64,000 nucleotides of DNA from Gymnothorax reevesii (GCA_029721435.1 CM056581.1:73456712-73520711), one strand, 5' to 3'. Shown: positions 1 to 14,500, numbered from the stretch's first letter. Notes: generated by a model from the sequence alone, not told the origin. Program-made: numbers and translations.

Positions 1-1046
1 CATTATGCGTAGCTTTATAATTTTCATTAGGTAGCTTCACCAATTTGTTCTGCATGTAATAGAAGTGGAATGAGGTTGATTTGATTAATTACGTGTCCTC
101 AGTACAAGTGAAAGTAATAACTGGTCACTTCCCGTTACCACAGGGGGGCGCTAGTAGCAAAGTGGAAATTTAATGCATTTAGACGTTCAGGGCGGAGCAA
201 TGATCATGTCCAGGAAGTTTGAAGCTACTACAGTCAAATATGTGGGCGTGAGAGCATTGGGAATCACAAACATATTTTCATGGCGAGGCATCCAAAGTCG
301 CCGCTACGCCACACGGACACCATTACTCGTAGCTATACAGCGTTTACAATGTAGCTTCATCAACTTGTTCTGCATGTTTAAGAAGTAAAATGAAGTTGAT
401 GGGTTCAACAATGTGTCATCAGTACAAGTGGAAGTAACGAGTGGTCACTTCCTGTTACCACAGGGGGGCGCTATTAGCAAAGTGGGAAGTTAATACATCA
501 CGGTGTTTCCGGCGGCGCCTTTATCATGTTCAGCAAGTTTGAAGCTTCTAAAATCAAGTATTTGGGTGTGAGAGCATTGTGAAATTTTTTCCTCAAGTCA
601 CTATAATTTGTCATGCCCTTGCAGCCACGCCCGTTGACCTACAGATCTGCAGAGCACAACTTTAAATCAGTTTGGTCCCTCAATGATGTGTACCGAATTT
701 GAGGCCGATATGGCGAAATCCCTAGGAGGAGTTCGTTTTAAAATTCAAAATTTCAAATCAAAATGGCCGACTTCCTGTTGGGTTTAGGGCGTGGCTCAAA
801 TGAAGTTTTTTGTATGCCTTGTTAAAAAGCATATAACTACCAAATTTCTTCTCCCTGCGACAAAGTAACCGAATTTCCCTATGGGAATTTTGAAACGTGT
901 TTTGGGGGCGCTATTTTGACATTTGGGGTCAAACCTGTGCGACCGCCCAAAAATATTGAATTTCGGATCTGGCCGGACGAATGGGGAAATTTAGACGCGT
1001 TTTCACAATTGGGAAAGGGGCGAAATTTGCCTTTGAAAAATCGGAA

Positions 1047-1085
<39 letters not shown>
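1..1085 (+). repeat. 3' part of a family A unit (array 1), cut by the window start
   Basis: This stretch lines up with the last third of the next unit (about 3270-4353). It shows two copies of a monomer about 320 bp long: the same box, CCACAGGGGGGCGCTA, occurs at 138-153 and 458-473. A more diverged part follows, with the GGGGGCGCTATTT box near 905, and the unit ends in an (AAT)n tract at about 1047-1085, directly before the next head. No coding potential is visible; the short open frames are broken differently in each copy. Confidence 0.85.
138..153 (+). promoter_or_regulatory. CTCF-core-like box (example from array 1)
   Basis: CCACAGGGGGGCGCTA is close to the vertebrate CTCF consensus, which ends in AGGGGGCGCTA after a CCACC-type start. 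The box recurs at 458-473, 10913-10928 and the matching place in every unit, always in the same orientation. The resemblance is seen in the sequence; binding is not shown. Confidence 0.4.
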
Positions 1086-1086
<1 letters not shown>

Positions 1087-4000
1087 TAAAGCTGCAAGCA
1101 GCGTTGAACGGGCCCTCGCCCCCATGCGCACGTTGGGGTTGTGGTGAGATCATCACGGGTGCAGCTGTGCACTCTCGACCACTGGACAGGTCAAGTGCCG
1201 GCCCCAACCTGAGAGAAAGTGTCGAGTGAATCGGGCCAAGCTGAAGGAGTTATGATAGGTTGATACTTCATCCACCAGAAGGCGCTCAGAGTGTAACCAA
1301 ATTTGGGCAGGTGCATTCAGGGGAAGACCCTAAGCACAAAAGTGAAGTTTTGAGCAAATCGGCCAGTTTCTACGTAAAATGTGGCATTCTCTGTTTTCAT
1401 AAGGGGGCATGACGAGCTAGATTGGGTAGCAGCACATCGAGGCGTTCAGGGTGGGGATTTCACTACATACAGGAATTTTGAATCCACTTGGATGAAGTAT
1501 GAGGGAGAGAGAGCAGCTTGAATGTGTTTGGCGAGGCATCTGAAATGGGGACACCATGGCGGCCAGGTCCATTTAGCGACAGACATGCAGAGCACTAGTT
1601 TTGATCAGCATGGTCTCTTGATGATCTGAAATAAATATTAGGTTTATTGGACAGAATCGCTGGGAGGAGTTCGTTAATATGCAATATGTGGAAATCGGGC
1701 CAAAATGACACATTAAAATCAAAATGGCTGACTTCCTGTTTGGAATTTATCCATGGTCCCAGAGACTTTTTTGTTCACATTGGCAACATACACATGTGTA
1801 CCAATTTTCATTTTCTAATTCCAAAAAAACCCCTAAGGGGAGGGGTTTTTCAAAATACCAAGGGGGCGCTATCGAGGCATTTTGCTGCCCTCATGGGCAC
1901 CGCCCCAATCAGATGTGAGAGCTTCCCACCCTTGACCGGCATATCAATTTCCATGATGATACGAGTTCATTAAGAACATCAAAAACACAAACGTATTTTC
2001 ATGGCGAGGGATCCATTGTCACCGCATCGCCACATGGACGCCATTTCTCAAAGCATCAAAGCATTCGTAAGGTAGTTTAAGCAACTTCTTCTACATGTTG
2101 TACAGGGGGAATAAAGTTGATCGGTTCAACTATGTGTCATCAGTACAAGTGAAAGTAAAAACTGGTCACTTCCTGTTAGCGGCCACGCCCACTGACCTAC
2201 AGACCTGCAGAGCACAACTTTTGATCAGCATGGTCTGTCAATGTTTATTAATGCATCTGGTTTTGAATGGATGAAATCTCTAGGAGGAGTGCGTTAAAAT
2301 ACAATATGTGGAAATCAGGCAAAAATGGCATGTTAAAATCAAAATGGCCAACTTCCTGTTTGGAGTAGACAAATGATGTCAAGGACTTTTTTGTGCGTCT
2401 TGGCCAAATACACGTGTACTAATTTTCGTCTTTCTACTCCAAAAAAACCCCTATGGGGAGGGGTTTTTGAAAATTTCAAGGGGGCGCTATCGAGGCATTT
2501 TGCTGCCCTCATGGGAAAAGCCCCAATCAGATGTGAGAGCTTCCCATCCTTGACCGGAATATTAATTTCCATGAAGATACGAATTCATTAAGAACATCAA
2601 AAACACAAGCATATTTTCATGGCGAGGGATCCATTGTCACCGCATCGCCACACAGACACCATTACTCGTAGCATCACAGTATTCGTAAGGTAGTTTAAGC
2701 AACTTCTTCTACATGTTGTACAGGGGGAAAGAAGTTGATGGGTTCAATTATATGTCATCAGTACAAGTGAAAGTAAAAACTGATCACTTCCTGTTAGTAG
2801 CCACGCCAACTGACCTACAGACCTGCAGAGCACAACTTTTGATCAGCATAGTCTCTCAATGTTTTGAAATAAATTTGGTTTTGATTGGAGGAAATCTCTA
2901 GGAGGAGTGCGTTAAAATACAATATGTGGAAATCAAGCAAAAATGACACGTTAAATTCACAATGGCCGACTTCCTGTTTGGAGTAGACAAATGATGCCAG
3001 AGACTTTTTTTTGCGTCGTGACCAAATACACACGTCTACCAATTTTCATTGTTCTACTCCAAAAAAACCCCTATGGGGAGGGGTTTTTGAAAATTTCAAG
3101 GGGGCGCTATCGAGGCTTTTTGCTGCCCTCATGGGCAAAGCCCCAATCAGATGTGAGAGCTTGCTACCCTTGACTTGTTTTTCAATTTTTATGATAATAC
3201 AAGTTTATTAAAGACATCAAAAACCCAAACGTATTTTCATGGCGAGGGATGGATAGTCGCCGCGTCACCACACGGACGCCATTATGTGTAGCTTCACAGC
3301 ATTCATAGCGTAGCTTCACCAATTTGTTCAGCATGTAATAGAAGTGGAATGTGGTTGATGTGATAAAGTATGTGTCCTCAGTACAAGTGAAAGCAATAAG
3401 TGGTCACTTCCTATTACCATAGGGGGGCGCTGGTAGCAAAGTGGGAAGTTAATGCATCTGGACGTTCAGGGCGGAGCAATTATCATGTAGAGCAAGTTTG
3501 AAGCTACTACAATCAAGTATGTGGACGTGAGAGCATTGGGAATCCCAAACATATTTTAATGGCGAGGGATCCAAAGTCGCCGCTTTGCCACACGAACGCC
3601 ATTACTCTTAGCTTTACAGCGTTCATAAAGAAGCTTCAGTAACTTGTTCTGCATGTTTCAAAAGTAAAATGAAGTTGATGGGTTCAACAATGTGTCATCA
3701 GTACAAGTGGAAGTAACGAGTGGTCACTTCCTGTTACCACAGGGGGGCGCTATTAGTAAAGTGGGAAGTTAATACATCAGGGTGTTCCCGACGGCGCCCT
3801 TATCATGTTCAGAAAGTTTGAAGCTTCTACAATCAAGTATTTGGGTGTGAGAGCATTGTGAAATTTTTTTCTCAAGTCACTATAATTTGTCACGCCCTAG
3901 CAGCCACGCCCATTGACCTACAGATCTGCAGAGCACAACTTTAAATCAGCTTGGTCTCTCAATGATGTGTACCAAATTTGAAGCCGATCCGGCGAAATCC

Positions 4001-4353
4001 CTAGGAGGAGTTCGTTTTAAAATTCAAATCAAAATGGCCGACTTCCTGTTGGGTTTAGGGCGTGGCTCCAATGAAGTTTTTTTTATGCCTTGTTACAAAG
4101 CACATAAAAACTGAATTTTGTCTACCTACGACAAAAAAACCGAATTTCCCTATGGGAATTTTGAAACGTGTTTAGGGGGCGCTATTTCGACAATTGGGGT
4201 CGAACTTGTGCGACCGCCCAAAAATATCGAATTTCGGATCCGGCCGGACGAATGGGGAAAGTTATACGCGTTTTCACAATTGGGAAAGGGGCGAAATTGG
4301 CCTTTGAAAAATCGGAATAATAATAAAAAAAAATAAAATAATAATAATAATAA
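1086..4353 (+). repeat. Family A tandem unit 1 of array 1 (3268 bp)
   Basis: The unit starts with the head TTAAAGCTGCAAGCAGCG, whose GCTGCAAGCAGC can fold on itself, followed by the GC-rich GGGCCCTCGCCCC. It contains three roughly 620-bp monomers, each with AAAATGGC(C/T)GACTTCCTGTT and CAAGGGGGCGCTATCGAGG. The shared anchor ATGGCGAGGGAT lies at 2001, 2619 and 3239. Two 320-bp monomers and a distinct end segment follow. It ends in an AT-rich A/AAT tract at about 4315-4353. It is visibly diverged from units 3-6. Confidence 0.85.
2443..2468. repeat. Hairpin in the 620-bp monomer (one example of many)
   Basis: AAAAACCCCT (2443-2452) and AGGGGTTTTT (2459-2468) are perfect inverse complements around the loop ATGGGG. 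An alternative shorter fold, CCCC-TAT-GGGG, is also possible. The hairpin sits just before the GGGGGCGCTATCGAGG box and recurs in most 620-bp monomers of array 1, with variants such as CCCCTCTGGGG in units 3-6. Array 2 lacks it at the matching place. Confidence 0.7.
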
Positions 4354-7300
4354 TTAAAGCTGCAAGCAGCGTTGAACGGGCCCTCGCCCCCATGCGCACG
4401 TTGGGGTTGTGGTGAGATCATCACGGGTGCAGCTGTGCACTCTCGACCACTGGACAGGTCAAGTGCCGGCCCCAACCTGAGAGAAAATGTCAATGAATCG
4501 GGCCAAGCTGAAGGAGTTATGATAGGTTGATACTTCATCCACCAGAAGGCGCTCAGAGTGTAACCCAATTTGGGCAGGTGCATTCAGGGGCAGACCCTAA
4601 GCACAAAAGTGAAGTTTTGAGCAAATCGGCCAGTTTCTAGGTAAAATGTGGCATTCTCTGTTTTCATAAGGGGGCATGACGAGCTAGATTGTGTAGCAGC
4701 ACATCGAGGCGTTCAGGGTGGGGATTTCACTACATACAGGAATTTTGAATCCCTTTGGATGAAGTATGAGGGAGAGAGAGCAGCTTGAATGTGTTTGGCG
4801 AGGCATCTGAAATGGGGACACTATGGCGGCCAGGTCCATTTAGCGACAGACATGCAGAGCACTAGTTTTGATCAGCATGGTCTCTTGATGATCTGAAGTA
4901 AATATTAGGTTTATTGGACAGAATCGCTGGGAGGAGTTCGTTAATATGCAATATGTGGAAATCGGGCCAAAATGACACATTAAAATCAAAATGGCTGACT
5001 TCCTGTTTGGAATTTATCCATGGTCCCAGAGACTTTTTTGTTCACATTGGCAACATACACATGTGTACCAATTTTCATTTTCTAATTCCAAAAAAACCCC
5101 TAAGGGGAGGGGTTTTTCAAAATACCAAGGGGGCGCTATCGAGGCATTTTGCTGCCCTCATGGGCACCGCCCCAATCAGATGTGAGAGCTTCCCACCCTT
5201 GACCGGCATATCAATTTCCATGATGATACGAGTTCATTAAGAACATCAAAAACACAAACGTATTTTCATGGCGAGGGATCCATTGTCACCGCATCGCCAC
5301 ATGGACGCCATTTCTCAAAGCATCAAAGCATTCGTAAGGTAGTTTAAGCAACTTCTTCTACATGTTGTACAGGGGGAATAAAGTTGATCGGTTCAACTAT
5401 GTGTCATCAGTACAAGTGAAAGTAAAAACTGGTCACTTCCTGTTAGCGGCCACGCCCACTGACCTACAGACCTGCAGAGCACAACTTTTGATCAACATGG
5501 TCTGTCAATGTTTATTAATGCATCTGGTTTTGAATGGATGAAATCTCTAGGAGGAGTGCGTTAAAATACAATATGTGGAAATCAGGCAAAAATGGCACGT
5601 TAAAATCAAAATGGCCGACTTCCTGTTTGGAGTAGACAAATGATGTCAAGGACTTTTTTGTGCGTCTTGGCCAAATACACATGTGTACTAATTTTCGTCT
5701 TTCTACTCCAAAAAAACCACTACGGGGAGGGGTTTTTGAAAATTTCAAGGGGGCGCTATCGCAGGCATTTTGCTGCCCTCATGGGAAAAGCCCCAATCAG
5801 ATGTGAGAGCTTCTTATCCTTGACAGGCATATTAATTTCAATGAAGATACGAATTCATTAAGAACATCAAAAACACAAGCATATTTTCATGGCGAGGGAT
5901 CCAGTGTCACCGCATCACTACATGGATGCCATCACTCAAAGCATCACAGCATTCGTAAGTAGTTTAAGCAACTTCTACATGTTGTACAGGGGGAATAAAG
6001 TTGATGGGTTCACCTATATGTCATCAGTACAAGTGAAAGTAAAAACTGGTCACCACCTGTTTGGAGCCACGCCTACTGACCTACAGACCTGCAGGGCACA
6101 ACTTTGGATCAGCATGGTCTCTGACTGTCTAGGAATAAATCTGGTTTTGAAAGGATGAAATCTCTTGGAGGAGTGCATTAAAATGCAATATGTGGAAATC
6201 AGGGAAAAATGTCTCGTTAAAATCAAAATGGCCGACTTCCTGTTTGGAGTACACGAATGATGCCAGAAACTTTTTTTTGCGTTCTGGCCTAATACATATT
6301 TGTACCAATTTTCATCTTTCTACTCCAAAAAAACCCCTATGGGGAGGGGTTTTTGAAAATTTAAAGGGGGCGCTATTGAGGCATTTTGCTGCCCTCATGG
6401 GCAAAGTCCCAATCAGATGTGAGAGCTTGGCACCCTTAACCGGCATATCAATTTCCATGATGATAGGAATTCATTAAAAACGTCAAACACCCAAACGTAT
6501 TTTCATGGCGAGGGATCCATTGTCACCGCATCGCCACACGGACGCCATTACTCGAAGCACCACAGCATTCATAAGGTAGTTTAAGCAATTTCTTCTACAT
6601 ATTGTACACGGGACATAAAGTTCATGGGTTCAACTATATGTCATCAGTACAAGTGAAAGTTAAAACTGGTCACCTCCTGTTTGGAGCCACGCCCACTGAC
6701 CTACAGACCTGCAGAGCACAACTTTTGATCAGGATGGTCTTTCAATGTTCATTAATAAATCCGGTTATGAATGGATGAAATTTCTAGGAGGAGTGCGTTA
6801 AAATACCATCTGTGGAAATCAGGAAAAAATGACACGTTAAAATCAAAATGGCCGACTTCCTGTTTGGAGTAGACAAATGATGCCAGGGACTTTTTTGTTC
6901 GTCTTGGCCAAATAAACATGTGTACCAATTTTCATCTTCCTAACCCAAAAAAACCTCTATGGGGAGGGGTTTTTGAAAATTTCAAGGGGGCGCTATCGAG
7001 GCATTTTGCTGCTCTCATGGGCAAAACCCTAATCAGATGTGAGAGCTTGACACATTTGACCTGTCAATCAGTTTTTATGATGATACAAGTTTATTAAAGG
7101 TATCAAAAACCCAAACGTATTTTCATGGCGAGGGATGGAAAGTCGCTGCATCACTACGCGGACGCCATTATGCGTAGCTTCACAGTATTCATAAGGTAGC
7201 TTCATCTATTTGTTCTGCATGTAATAGAAGTGGAATGAGGTTGGTGTGTTCAACTATGTGTCATCAGTACAAGTGAAAGCAATAACTTGTCACTTCCTGT

Positions 7301-8264
7301 TGCCACAGGGGGGCGCTAGGAGTAAAGTGGGAATTTAATGTATCTGGATATTCAGGGCAGAGCAATGATCATGTCCAGCAAATTTGAAGCTACTGCAGTC
7401 AAGTATGTGGGCGTGAGAGCATTGGGAATCCCAAACGTATTTTCATGGCGAGGGATCCAAAGTCGCCGCTTCGCCAAACGGACGCCATTACTCGTAGCTA
7501 CACAATGTTCATAATGTAGCTTCAGCAACTTGTTGTGAATGTTTTACAAGAAGAACGAAGTTGATTGGTTCAACATTGTGCCATCAGTCCCAGTGGAAGT
7601 AATGAGTGGTCACTTCCTGTTACCACAGGGGGGCGCTATTAGCAAAGTGAAAAGTTAGTATATCAGGCCGTTCAGGGCGGTGCCCTCATCATGTTCAGCA
7701 AGTTTGAAGCTACTCCAATCAAGTATTTGGGTTTGAGATTGTTGTGAAATTTTTCCTTCAAGTCACTAAAATTTGTCACGCCCTAGCAGCCACGCTCTTT
7801 GACCTACAGATCTGCAGAGCGCAACTTTTAATCAGGTTGGTTTCTCGATGATGTTTACAAAATTTGAAGCCGTTCCGACGAAATCCCTACGAGGAGTTCG
7901 TTTTAAAATTCAAAAATTCAAATCAAAATGGCTGACTTTCTGATGGGTTTAGGGCGTGGCTCTAATGAAGATTTTTGTATGCCTTGTTAGAAGGCACATA
8001 ACAACTGAATTTCGTCTGCCTACGACAAAGTAGCCGAATTTCCCTATGGGAATTTTTAAACTTGTTTAGGGGGCGCTATTTCGACATTTGGGGTCGAACC
8101 TGTGCGACCGCCCAAAAATATCGAATTTCGGATTCGGCCGGACGAATCGGGAAAGTTAGACGCGTTTTCACAACTGGGAAAGGGGCGAAATTTGCCTTTG
8201 TAAAATCGGAAGAATAATAAAAAAAAAAAAAAAAAAAAAAAAATAATAATAATAATAATAATAA
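4354..8264 (+). repeat. Family A tandem unit 2 of array 1 (3911 bp, one extra 620-bp monomer)
   Basis: Same layout as the preceding unit, but with four 620-bp monomers instead of three: ATGGCGAGGGAT anchors are at 5268, 5889, 6505 and 7125, then 7445 after a 320-bp step. The extra length over units 3-5 (about 621 bp) equals one monomer. Its left part resembles unit 1, while from about 5.9 kb onward it closely matches the units downstream. It ends in a poly(A)/(AAT)n tract at about 8214-8264. Confidence 0.85.
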
Positions 8265-11200
8265 TTAAAGCTGCAAGCAGCGTTGAACGGGCCCTCGCCC
8301 TCATGCGCACGTTGGGGTTGTGGTGAGATCATGATGGGTGCAGCTGTGCACTCACGACCACTGGACAGATCAAGTGCCGGCCCCATCCTGAGAGAAAGTG
8401 TCGAGCAAATCGGACAAAGCTGAAGGAGTTATGATAAGTTGATACTTCATCCATCAGCAGGCGCTCGGAGTGTAACCAAATTTGGGCAGGTGCATTCAGG
8501 GGCAGACCCTAAGCACAAATGTGAAGTTTTGAGCAAATCTGCCAATTTCAACGTAAAATGTGGCATTCTCTGTTTCCATAAGGGGGCGCGATGAGCTAGA
8601 TTGTTTAGCAGCACATCGAGGCATTCAGGGTGGGGCTTTTACCATGCACAGGAATTTTGAACCCATTTGGATGAAGTATGAGGGAGAGCGAGCAGCTCGA
8701 ATGTGTTTGGCGAGGCATCTGAAATGGGGAAACCAGGGCGGCCAGGCCCATTTAGCGACAGACATGCAGAGCACTACTTTTGGTCAGCATGGTCTCTTGA
8801 TGATCAGAAGTAAGTATTAGGTTGATTGGACGGAATCGCTAGGAGGAGATCTTTAAAATGCAATATGTGGAAATCGGGCCAAAATGACACAGTAAAATCA
8901 AAATGGCTGACTTCCTGTTTGGAATTGACCAATGGTGCCAGAGACTTTTTTGTTTGAACTGGCAACATACACATGTGTATCAATTTTCATTCTCCTATTC
9001 CAAAAAAACCCTTATGGGCAGGGGTTTTTCAAAATTTCAAGGGGGCGCTATCGAGGCATTTTGCTGTCCTCATGGGCACCGCCCCAATCAAATGTTGGAG
9101 CTCACCACCCTTGACCAGCATATCAATTTGCATGATGATACGAATTCATTGAGAACATCAAAAACACAAACTATTTTCATGGCGAGGGATCCAGTGTCAA
9201 GGCATCACTACATGGACGCCATCACTCGAAGCATCACAGCATTCGTAAGTAGTTTAAGCAACTTCTACATGTTGTTGAGGGGGAATAAAGTTGATGGGTT
9301 CACCTATATGTCATCAGTACAAGTGAAAGTAAAAACTGGTCACCACCTGTTTGGAGCCACGCCTACTGACCTACAGACCTGCAGGGCACAACTTTGGATC
9401 AGCATGGTCTCTGAATGTTTAGGAATAAATCTGGTTTTGAAAGGATGAAATCTCTTGGAGGAGTGCGTTAAAATGCAATATGTGGAAATCAGGCAAAAAT
9501 GACACGTTAAAATCAAAATGGCCGACTTCCTGTTTGGAGTACACGAAGGATGCCAGAAACTTTTTTTTGCGTTCTGGCCTAATACATATTTGTACCAATT
9601 TTCATCTTTCTACTCCAAAAAAACCCCTATGGGGAGGGGTTTTTGAAAATTTAAAGGGGGCGCTATTGAGGCATTTTGCTGCCCTCATGGGCAAAGTCCC
9701 AATCAGATGTGAGAGCTTGGCACCCTTAACCGGCATATCAATTTCCATGATGATAGGAATTCATTAAAAACGTCAAACACCCAAACGTATTTTCATGGCG
9801 AGGGATCCATTGTCACCGCATCGCCACACGGACGCCATTACTCGAAGCACCACAGCATTCATAAGGTAGTTTAAGCAACTTCTTCTACATATTGTACACG
9901 GGACATAAAGTTCATGGGTTCAACTATATGTCATCAGTACAAGTGAAAGTTAAAACTGGTCACCTCCTGTTTGGAGCCACGCCCACTGACCTACAGACCT
10001 GCAGAGCACAACTTTTGATCAGGATGGTCTTTCAATGTTCATTAATAAATCTGGTTATGAATGGATGAAATTTCTAGGAGGAGTGCGTTAAAATACCATC
10101 TGTGGAAATCAGGAAAAAATGACACGTTAAAATCAAAATGGCCGACTTCCTGTTTGGAGTAGACAAATGATGCCAGAGACTTTTTTGTCCATCTTGGCCA
10201 AATAAACATGTGTACCAATTTTCATCTTCCTAACCCAAAAAAACCCCTCTGGGGAGGGGTTTTTGAAAATTTCAAGGGGGCGCTATCGAGGCATTTTGCT
10301 GCTCTCATGGGCAAAACCCTAATCAGATGTGAGAGCTTGACACATTTGACCTGTCAATCAGTTTTTATGATGATACAAGTTTATTAAAGGTATCAAAAAC
10401 CCAAACGTATTTTCATGGCGAGGGATGGAAAGTCGCTGCATCACTACGCGGACGCCATTATGCGTAGCTTCACAGTATTCATAAGGTAGCTTCATCTATT
10501 TGTTCTGCATGTAATAGAAGTGGAATGAGGTTGGTGTGTTCAACTATGTGTCATCAGTACAAGTGAAAGCAATAACTTGTCACTTCCTGTTGCCACAGGG
10601 GGGCGCTAGGAGTAAAGTGGGAATTTAATGTATCTGGATATTCAGGGCAGAGCAATGATCATGTCCAGCAAATTTGAAGCTACTGCAGTCAAGTATGTGG
10701 GCGTGAGAGCATTGGGAATCCCAAACGTATTTTCATGGCGAGGGATCCAAAGTCGCCGCTTCGCCAAACGGACGCCATTACTCGTAGCTACACAATGTTC
10801 ATAATGTAGCTTCAGCAACTTGTTGTGAATGTTTTACAAGAAGAACGAAGTTGATTGGTTCAACATTGTGCCATCAGTCCCAGTGGAAGTAATGAGTGGT
10901 CACTTCCTGTTACCACAGGGGGGCGCTATTAGCAAAGTGAAAAGTTAGTATATCAGGCCGTTCAGGGCGGTGCCCTCATCATGTTCAGCAAGTTTGAAGC
11001 TACTCCAATCAAGTATTTGGGTTTGAGATTGTTGTGAAATTTTTCCTTCAAGTCACTAAAATTTGTCACGCCCTAGCAGCCACGCTCTTTGACCTACAGA
11101 TCTGCAGAGCGCAACTTTTAATCAGGTTGGTTTCTCGATGATGTTTACAAAATTTGAAGCCGTTCCGACGAAATCCCTACGAGGAGTTCGTTTTAAAATT

Positions 11201-11554
11201 CAAAAATTCAAATCAAAATGGCTGACTTTCTGATGGGTTTAGGGCGTGGCTCTAATGAAGATTTTTGTATGCCTTGTTAGAAGGCACATAACAACTGAAT
11301 TTCGTCTGCCTACGACAAAGTAGCCGAATTTCCCTATGGGAATTTTTAAACTTGTTTAGGGGGCGCTATTTCGACATTTGGGGTCGAACCTGTGCGACCG
11401 CCCAAAAATATCGAATTTCGGATTCGGCCGGACGAATCGGGAAAGTTAGACGCGTTTTCACAACTGGGAAAGGGGCGAAATTTGCCTTTGTAAAATCGGA
11501 AGAATAATAAAAAAAAATAAAAAAATAAAAAAATAATAATAATAATAATAATAA
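8265..11554 (+). repeat. Family A tandem unit 3 of array 1 (3290 bp)
   Basis: This is the first of four almost identical units. It has three 620-bp monomers (anchors near 9179, 9795 and 10415) and two 320-bp monomers (second CCACAGGGGGGCGCTA at 10913-10928). The 181-codon open frame at 8903-9448 recurs at the same place in units 4, 5 and 6, but it spans a monomer junction and has no recognisable domain. The terminal tract is an A-run interrupted by T, then (AAT)n, at about 11504-11554. Confidence 0.88.
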
Positions 11555-14500
11555 TTAAAGCTGCAAGCAGCGTTGAACGGGCCCTCGCCCTCATGCGCAC
11601 GTTGGGGTTGTGGTGAGATCATGATGGGTGCAGCTGTGCACTCACGACCACTGGACAGATCAAGTGCCGGCCCCATCCTGAGAGAAAGTGTCGAGCAAAT
11701 CGGACAAAGCTGAAGGAGTTATGATAAGTTGATACTTCATCCATCAGCAGGCGCTCGGAGTGTAACCAAATTTGGGCAGGTGCATTCAGGGGCAGACCCT
11801 AAGCACAAATGTGAAGTTTTGAGCAAATCTGCCAATTTCAACGTAAAATGTGGCATTCTCTGTTTCCATAAGGGGGCGCGATGAGCTAGATTGTTTAGCA
11901 GCACATCGAGGCATTCAGGGTGGGGCTTTTACCATGCACAGGAATTTTGAACCCATTTGGATGAAGTATGAGGGAGAGCGAGCAGCTCGAATGTGTTTGG
12001 CGAGGCATCTGAAATGGGGAAACCAGGGCGGCCAGGCCCATTTAGCGACAGACATGCAGAGCACTACTTTTGGTCAGCATGGTCTCTTGATGATCAGAAG
12101 TAAGTATTAGGTTGATTGGACGGAATCGCTAGGAGGAGATCTTTAAAATGCAATATGTGGAAATCGGGCCAAAATGACACAGTAAAATCAAAATGGCTGA
12201 CTTCCTGTTTGGAATTGACCAATGGTGCCAGAGACTTTTTTGTTTGAACTGGCAACATACACATGTGTATCAATTTTCATTCTCCTATTCCAAAAAAACC
12301 CTTATGGGCAGGGGTTTTTCAAAATTTCAAGGGGGCGCTATCGAGGCATTTTGCTGTCCTCATGGGCACCGCCCCAATCAAATGTTGGAGCTCACCACCC
12401 TTGACCAGCATATCAATTTGCATGATGATACGAATTCATTGAGAACATCAAAAACACAAACTATTTTCATGGCGAGGGATCCAGTGTCAAGGCATCACTA
12501 CATGGACGCCATCACTCGAAGCATCACAGCATTCGTAAGTAGTTTAAGCAACTTCTACATGTTGTTGAGGGGGAATAAAGTTGATGGGTTCACCTATATG
12601 TCATCAGTACAAGTGAAAGTAAAAACTGGTCACCACCTGTTTGGAGCCACGCCTACTGACCTACAGACCTGCAGGGCACAACTTTGGATCAGCATGGTCT
12701 CTGAATGTTTAGGAATAAATCTGGTTTTGAAAGGATGAAATCTCTTGGAGGAGTGCGTTAAAATGCAATATGTGGAAATCAGGCAAAAATGACACGTTAA
12801 AATCAAAATGGCCGACTTCCTGTTTGGAGTACACGAAGGATGCCAGAAACTTTTTTTTGCGTTCTGGCCTAATACATATTTGTACCAATTTTCATCTTTC
12901 TACTCCAAAAAAACCCCTATGGGGAGGGGTTTTTGAAAATTTAAAGGGGGCGCTATTGAGGCATTTTGCTGCCCTCATGGGCAAAGTCCCAATCAGATGT
13001 GAGAGCTTGGCACCCTTAACCGGCATATCAATTTCCATGATGATAGGAATTCATTAAAAACGTCAAACACCCAAACGTATTTTCATGGCGAGGGATCCAT
13101 TGTCACCGCATCGCCACACGGACGCCATTACTCGAAGCACCACAGCATTCATAAGGTAGTTTAAGCAACTTCTTCTACATATTGTACACGGGACATAAAG
13201 TTCATGGGTTCAACTATATGTCATCAGTACAAGTGAAAGTTAAAACTGGTCACCTCCTGTTTGGAGCCACGCCCACTGACCTACAGACCTGCAGAGCACA
13301 ACTTTTGATCAGGATGGTCTTTCAATGTTCATTAATAAATCTGGTTATGAATGGATGAAATTTCTAGGAGGAGTGCGTTAAAATACCATCTGTGGAAATC
13401 AGGAAAAAATGACACGTTAAAATCAAAATGGCCGACTTCCTGTTTGGAGTAGACAAATGATGCCAGAGACTTTTTTGTCCATCTTGGCCAAATAAACATG
13501 TGTACCAATTTTCATCTTCCTAACCCAAAAAAACCCCTCTGGGGAGGGGTTTTTGAAAATTTCAAGGGGGCGCTATCGAGGCATTTTGCTGCTCTCATGG
13601 GCAAAACCCTAATCAGATGTGAGAGCTTGACACATTTGACCTGTCAATCAGTTTTTATGATGATACAAGTTTATTAAAGGTATCAAAAACCCAAACGTAT
13701 TTTCATGGCGAGGGATGGAAAGTCGCTGCATCACTACGCGGACGCCATTATGCGTAGCTTCACAGTATTCATAAGGTAGCTTCATCTATTTGTTCTGCAT
13801 GTAATAGAAGTGGAATGAGGTTGGTGTGTTCAACTATGTGTCATCAGTACAAGTGAAAGCAATAACTTGTCACTTCCTGTTGCCACAGGGGGGCGCTAGG
13901 AGTAAAGTGGGAATTTAATGTATCTGGATATTCAGGGCAGAGCAATGATCATGTCCAGCAAATTTGAAGCTACTGCAGTCAAGTATGTGGGCGTGAGAGC
14001 ATTGGGAATCCCAAACGTATTTTCATGGCGAGGGATCCAAAGTCGCCGCTTCGCCAAACGGACGCCATTACTCGTAGCTACACAATGTTCATAATGTAGC
14101 TTCAGCAACTTGTTGTGAATGTTTTACAAGAAGAACGAAGTTGATTGGTTCAACATTGTGCCATCAGTCCCAGTGGAAGTAATGAGTGGTCACTTCCTGT
14201 TACCACAGGGGGGCGCTATTAGCAAAGTGAAAAGTTAGTATATCAGGCCGTTCAGGGCGGTGCCCTCATCATGTTCAGCAAGTTTGAAGCTACTCCAATC
14301 AAGTATTTGGGTTTGAGATTGTTGTGAAATTTTTCCTTCAAGTCACTAAAATTTGTCACGCCCTAGCAGCCACGCTCTTTGACCTACAGATCTGCAGAGC
14401 GCAACTTTTAATCAGGTTGGTTTCTCGATGATGTTTACAAAATTTGAAGCCGTTCCGACGAAATCCCTACGAGGAGTTCGTTTTAAAATTCAAAAATTCA

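Noticed and set aside
8903..9448. A 181-codon open frame repeated in units 3-6 (also at 12193, 15483 and 18776)
   Set aside because: It begins inside the AAAATGGCTGACTTCCTG repeat word and runs across a monomer junction. Related monomers in units 1 and 2 have the frame broken. It repeats only because the units are near-identical, and no domain is recognisable.
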